DNA of 45,935 bases from Saprospiraceae bacterium (lineage in GTDB: Bacteria > Bacteroidota > Bacteroidia > Chitinophagales > Saprospiraceae): NCBI GenBank assembly GCA_022842725.1, contig JALHOZ010000036.1, positions 1 to 45,935 on the forward strand, read 5' to 3'. The notes under the pieces are model-generated. The model was not told the origin of the DNA and ran no database searches. It saw only the letters and a program-made list of their open reading frames with translations. Of the stretch, positions 42,507 to 45,935 are shown piece after piece. Each line of letters opens with the position of its first letter. Position 1 is the stretch's first letter. The position numbers and the translations under genes are program-made.

Positions 42507-45500
42507 TTATCTGTCAACAACAATCAACTTCGTGGTTGTTACGATGCCTCCGTTGTTCATTTCCAACAGATACAAACCACTTCTGACCTGATCAGGCAGA
42601 TCAATCTCGATATGAAGTTGTGATAATTTTTTATGTGGCAGTTCGTTATTGCCCACTAATTTGCCATCTGCTGTAAAGATTCTGATTTTCAAATCATCAG
42701 AAAGCGGGTTTACGGATAATACCTGAAACTTACCGGCTGTAGGGTTTGGATATATTGTATTTACACCATTGCTTTCAGGATTGACAAAAACAAACTTTCT
42801 GCCGCGTCCTGTACATTCCATACAATCCGTAACGTCAAGTGAATATACAAATGATATTGCAGGGCTGACAACGATAGAATCTGTTGTCGCTCCGGTAGAC
42901 CATCGGTAAAATAATGATGTCAAAGAGTCAGGACAGATACTGTTTCCGGTAATTTCCGGTCTCAAGGTTATGCTTTGTCCTTCTTCAATCATTACGTCAG
43001 GTCCCAGATCAACTTTGATATTATTAACTCTGACTTCGTACGTTGATGTAGCTGAACAACCACAACAATCTGTTACCGTTACGGTATACTCACTGGTCTC
43101 TTCCGGCGAAACTGTCAATCCCGGTTCTGTGGATCCATTGGACCAAAGATAAGTAATTGAACCATGATTTCCGGTGGTACAACAACCACCCAGAACTTTG
43201 ATTTCATCAATATCCCAAACACTGTGTTCAGCTCCGTTTCCAACAGGACAATAAGGAATGATTTCAAAAACAAATTCTGTTTCTTTACTGAAAGCAAAGT
43301 GATTGTTGTTAGCAAAATCAAATGTTACCAGATTCCAGTCCCTTTGGGAAGTCAATTCATCTTTGTAATAGATTATTTTACCTTCCTTCAGTACTCTGAT
43401 CAGGTATTTCTGTAAATAATTATTTGGACCTGAAATTCCCATTACCCATTCGAATTGTTCAGGTGAAGCTTCATAAAATTGCAGTCCTGAAATTCTTCCG
43501 GTTTGACCGGGACGAATATTGACGGAAAAACGGAGAGCCTTATTATAATCAACTTTTGAGCTGTTACACGTTTCCTGACCACCAATACACATACTGACAC
43601 CGGTATCATCAAAACCAAAAGAACAAGAATGTTCACCTTGATTTCGTCGGACATTGGTAGCGCTTACCTCAAGGCATGAACCGGAAATCGTCACAGGAAC
43701 AAACTCGGAATAATCTATATGCGTACCTTGTGAAGGAAAAGCATGGCATGCCTCAAGATCCCAATATGCCAGAACCAAAGGATCTGATATTTTACATTCA
43801 TCGGGACATTCATTATATGCGTCAAGTGATGCAACAATGATAGCAGAATCACCGTAACAAATCTGTTCATTTCCGTCAAAAACAATAGATGGTTTAGGTT
43901 TTACTTTGACCTGAACACTATCTACGGCATTACAATTAAATCCTGAAGTTACCGTCACGATATAAGTTGTGGTAACCAATGGTGTAACAAAAATACTTTG
44001 TGTATTCTGACCATTACTCCATTGGTAGGTTTCACCTCCGGAAGCTCTTATCTGTACGGAAGTTCCTTCACACACCTCACTGTTGTATACAATAAAAACA
44101 TTAGGCAAAGGGGAAACACGAACATTTACTGAAGCAGAAAGCAAACAACCACCTGCGTCAATGGAAGTAACAGAAAATGTTCTGTCTGCATCCGGTTTGA
44201 CAATGATGGAGGCTGTATTTTCACCGGTATTCCAAAGATATGTGGCACCACCTGTTACCGTAAGCGTCGTAGAATCTCCGGCACAAATGGAAGTTTCACC
44301 TGTAATAATTAAGGAAGATGGTGTATTTACCACCACAGTCACACTTTGTGAATTTTTACATCCATTTTCATTGGTCACCATAACCGTATAGGTCGTTGTT
44401 ACATCGGGACAAACATTAATACTTGCTTCAGATGACGAAAAGCCGGGTGCTGACCATTCATATTGACTACCACCACTTGCTGTCAATGTTGTACATTCTC
44501 CGGTACAGATCTGCAAGTCTCCTATGATGTCGACCTGAAGATTGTTGTTAACATTTACCATAACTGATATTACGTCAGAACATGCATTTTGATCTGAAAT
44601 GGTAACCCTATATGTAGTCGTATTGGCAGGAGATACTGTGATTGATGAAGTAACAGCTCCTGTACTCCATAAAAATTCACTTCCTCCCGATGCTGTTAAA
44701 ACGGTTGTTTCACCGGTACATAGATTCGTATTGCCTGATATGGTTCCATTTATTTTATCTTTGACAATAACTTCGTAAAATAATTCTGTAAAACAATCCA
44801 AAGAGTCTGTAACCAACAATGAATATGATGTTGTTTCTTCAGGACAAACTTCGATGAAGGATTCATTTGACGAAAAACCAGGACCTATCCAAAGGTATGA
44901 AAATCCTGATTGAGTTTCCAATCTGGTACATTCACCGACACACAATGTATTATTGCCGGTGATATTGACAACAGGTCTTGGATTGACTTTGACCGTAATT
45001 TGAGCGCTCACCTCACATGTCAAAGGACCGGATACTGTAACCGAATAATTTGTGGTGACATTCGGATTTACAATAATACTACCTGTTGTTTGGCCTGTAC
45101 TCCAAAGGTAGTCACCACCACCTGTAGCTGTCAATGTGGTACTGATTCCCTGACATATCTCCTCATTTCCGGTAATAGCTACGATCGGTTTGTCTTTGAC
45201 AACAACACTAAATGCTCCTGTACTTTTACAACCAAATTCACTGGTTACCGTAACAAAATAAGTTGTATTTTCAATCGGACATACTTCAATTAAAGCAGCT
45301 GAAGATTGGATGCCTCCTCCTGACCATTGATAAATGGTACCTCCCGAAGCAAGGATTTGAGTACAATCTCCTCTACAAATCTCATTTTGTCCTTCAAATA
45401 TGATGGTTGGGTCAGGTCTCAAATTGATGGTAACATTTCCGATTCCGTCACACTTTCCATTTCTTGTAATCGTAACTGAATAATTTGTTGTCGTTGTCGG

Positions 45501-45935
45501 ACTCACCGTTATAGACTGAGAAGTATCGCCGGTATTCCAAATATATGCATCTCCGGCCGGGGCAGTAAGGGTTGTCCTTTCTGAATGACATATATCTTTG
45601 TCGCTTGCCTGAATATTCACTGCTTCAAAATCTCTTACCACAACCGTTACCGATTTGGTAGACGTACAGCCGTTAGCATCGGTCACGGTAACGGTGTAGG
45701 TAGTTGTTTCTTCAGGACATACTTCGATACTTGGTTCGTCATTTCCGCCTGTGCCACAAGGCAAACATGTGGCATTGTCCCCTCTATAATCCAATGGAAG
45801 ACCTGTTGTGATCAGGCTGAGTCCTGCGGTGCTTGTATTGATTTCAAATACCCTGCCCCGGTCAACCTGCCATCCGTACAAGGTATTGCCTTCGTAGTAC
45901 AATCCTCCGAATTCATCGGTTTGTACGCCAACTGT
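42507..45935 (-). CDS. T9SS adhesin with alternating Ig-like repeats, N-terminus outside the window
   Basis: 1142 codons are visible and open to the window edge (TVGVQTDEFGGLYYEGN at the start), so the TTG at 45902 is internal and the true start lies outside. About ten Ig/PKD-like repeats of 70-75 residues follow, with core pattern C.G..T.L.A.GG..Y.WS.G..T.SI.V.P..TT.Y.VTVT...GC. Two subtypes alternate: one with G(D/E)CT and (E/N)VCP, one without. A domain of about 215 residues (plus-strand 43176-43823), resembling a carbohydrate-binding jelly-roll (LAYWDLEACHAF, NVRRNQGEHSCSFGFDD, WDIDEIKVLGG), is inserted inside one repeat. The end is a type A sorting domain (TIYPNPTAGKFQV, RSGLYLLEMNNGG). 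Probably a surface adhesin. Confidence 0.85.
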   Translation of the reverse strand, partial: TVGVQTDEFGGLYYEGNTLYGWQVDRGRVFEINTSTAGLSLITTGLPLDYRGDNATCLPCGTGGNDEPSIEVCPEETTTYTVTVTDANGCTSTKSVTVVVRDFEAVNIQASDKDICHSERTTLTAPAGDAYIWNTGDTSQSITVSPTTTTNYSVTITRNGKCDGIGNVTINLRPDPTIIFEGQNEICRGDCTQILASGGTIYQWSGGGIQSSAALIEVCPIENTTYFVTVTSEFGCKSTGAFSVVVKDKPIVAITGNEEICQGISTTLTATGGGDYLWSTGQTTGSIIVNPNVTTNYSVTVSGPLTCEVSAQITVKVNPRPVVNITGNNTLCVGECTRLETQSGFSYLWIGPGFSSNESFIEVCPEETTSYSLLVTDSLDCFTELFYEVIVKDKINGTISGNTNLCTGETTVLTASGGSEFLWSTGAVTSSITVSPANTTTYRVTISDQNACSDVISVMVNVNNNLQVDIIGDLQICTGECTTLTASGGSQYEWSAPGFSSSEASINVCPDVTTTYTVMVTNENGCKNSQSVTVVVNTPSSLIITGETSICAGDSTTLTVTGGATYLWNTGENTASIIVKPDADRTFSVTSIDAGGCLLSASVNVRVSPLPNVFIVYNSEVCEGTSVQIRASGGETYQWSNGQNTQSIFVTPLVTTTYIVTVTSGFNCNAVDSVQVKVKPKPSIVFDGNEQICYGDSAIIVASLDAYNECPDECKISDPLVLAYWDLEACHAFPSQGTHIDYSEFVPVTISGSCLEVSATNVRRNQGEHSCSFGFDDTGVSMCIGGQETCNSSKVDYNKALRFSVNIRPGQTGRISGLQFYEASPEQFEWVMGISGPNNYLQKYLIRVLKEGKIIYYKDELTSQRDWNLVTFDFANNNHFAFSKETEFVFEIIPYCPVGNGAEHSVWDIDEIKVLGGCCTTGNHGSITYLWSNGSTEPGLTVSPEETSEYTVTVTDCCGCSATSTYEVRVNNIKVDLGPDVMIEEGQSITLRPEITGNSICPDSLTSLFYRWSTGATTDSIVVSPAISFVYSLDVTDCMECTGRGRKFVFVNPESNGVNTIYPNPTAGKFQVLSVNPLSDDLKIRIFTADGKLVGNNELPHKKLSQLHIEIDLPDQVRSGLYLLEMNNGGIVTTTKLIVVDR

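Noticed and set aside
45900-45902. TTG as start of the terminal T9SS adhesin
   Set aside because: The reading frame is open and coding-like to the window edge, there is no signal peptide after the TTG, so the start lies outside the window.
42507-45935. Repetitive DNA as a CRISPR array
   Set aside because: The repeats are protein-level Ig-like domains of about 220 nt with diverged bases and an open frame; no short identical direct repeats with spacers are present anywhere in the window.
1-45935. tRNA or rRNA genes
   Set aside because: I saw no cloverleaf with a GTTCRAnYC T-arm or rRNA segment on either strand by eye; a tRNAscan-SE run would settle it.

Overview
The window looks like a chromosomal piece of a Bacteroidota bacterium, most likely a Saprospiraceae-type lineage. 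Promoters follow the Bacteroidota pattern (TTTG or TTG, about 19-20 nt, then TAnnTTTG). Five proteins carry type IX secretion (T9SS) C-terminal sorting domains. There is also a TonB-dependent receptor with an N-terminal carboxypeptidase-regulatory-like domain, a short-form adenylate kinase, and frequent weak or TTG starts. All assignments come from reading the sequence and from knowledge of the families; no database search was run.

Layout. 1-63: first codons of ettA (minus strand). 217-1229: a Bacteroidota promoter, a small hairpin RNA ending in a T-run, and an Abi_2/AbiF-type HEPN protein, which together form a candidate RNA-regulated abortive-infection unit. 1616-7859: an operon-like run of lipoprotein, ECF sigma factor, single-TM protein with a C-terminal domain, and a dockerin-bearing T9SS cargo. 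7987-11346: fused B12-dependent acyl-CoA mutase (IcmF type), minus strand.

11584-16093 is an AT-rich accessory island and the most unusual part of the window. Two decayed tyrosine-recombinase remnants, 3.6 kb apart and codirectional with the genes after them, are each followed by a promoter (TTTGG, N19, TAnnTTTG), exactly 8 nt, and the same 11-mer ATAAGTAAGTT. Two multi-stem hairpins, each at the stop codon of an ORF, end in a shared GCCGTTTsGC box. I read this as a degraded, duplicated integron-like cassette array (recombinase, Pc-like promoter, attI-like core, cassettes ending in attC-like sites). Its cargo is a secreted WG-repeat protein, a mosaic T9SS protein, a GNAT-like protein with a small basic partner, and a membrane protein.

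16280-21862: a phosphorus-scavenging locus of PhoD-like phosphatase and beta-propeller phytase (one minus-strand operon) divergent from a TonB-dependent receptor. 21977-22036: degenerate hexamer tandem array. 22134-26402: second dockerin-bearing T9SS protein. 26461-28522: GH16 glucanase, HAD phosphatase and RecX (minus operon). 28692-28943: rpsT with promoter and terminator. 29056-33714: giant VCBS/L-domain/SdrD-like T9SS protein. 34025-36356: NlpC/P60 lipoprotein, adk and obg. 36806-40459: acyl-CoA dehydrogenase, a 78-nt MITE-like hairpin, methylmalonyl-CoA epimerase and meaB. 40464-42341: GH13 alpha-amylase-like enzyme. 42507-window end: N-terminally cut T9SS adhesin with alternating Ig-like repeats.

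As a whole the region suits a heterotrophic polymer degrader: secreted GH16, GH13, PhoD and phytase and T9SS adhesins outside, and acyl-CoA/B12 mutase metabolism (IcmF, epimerase, MeaB, acyl-CoA dehydrogenase) inside.
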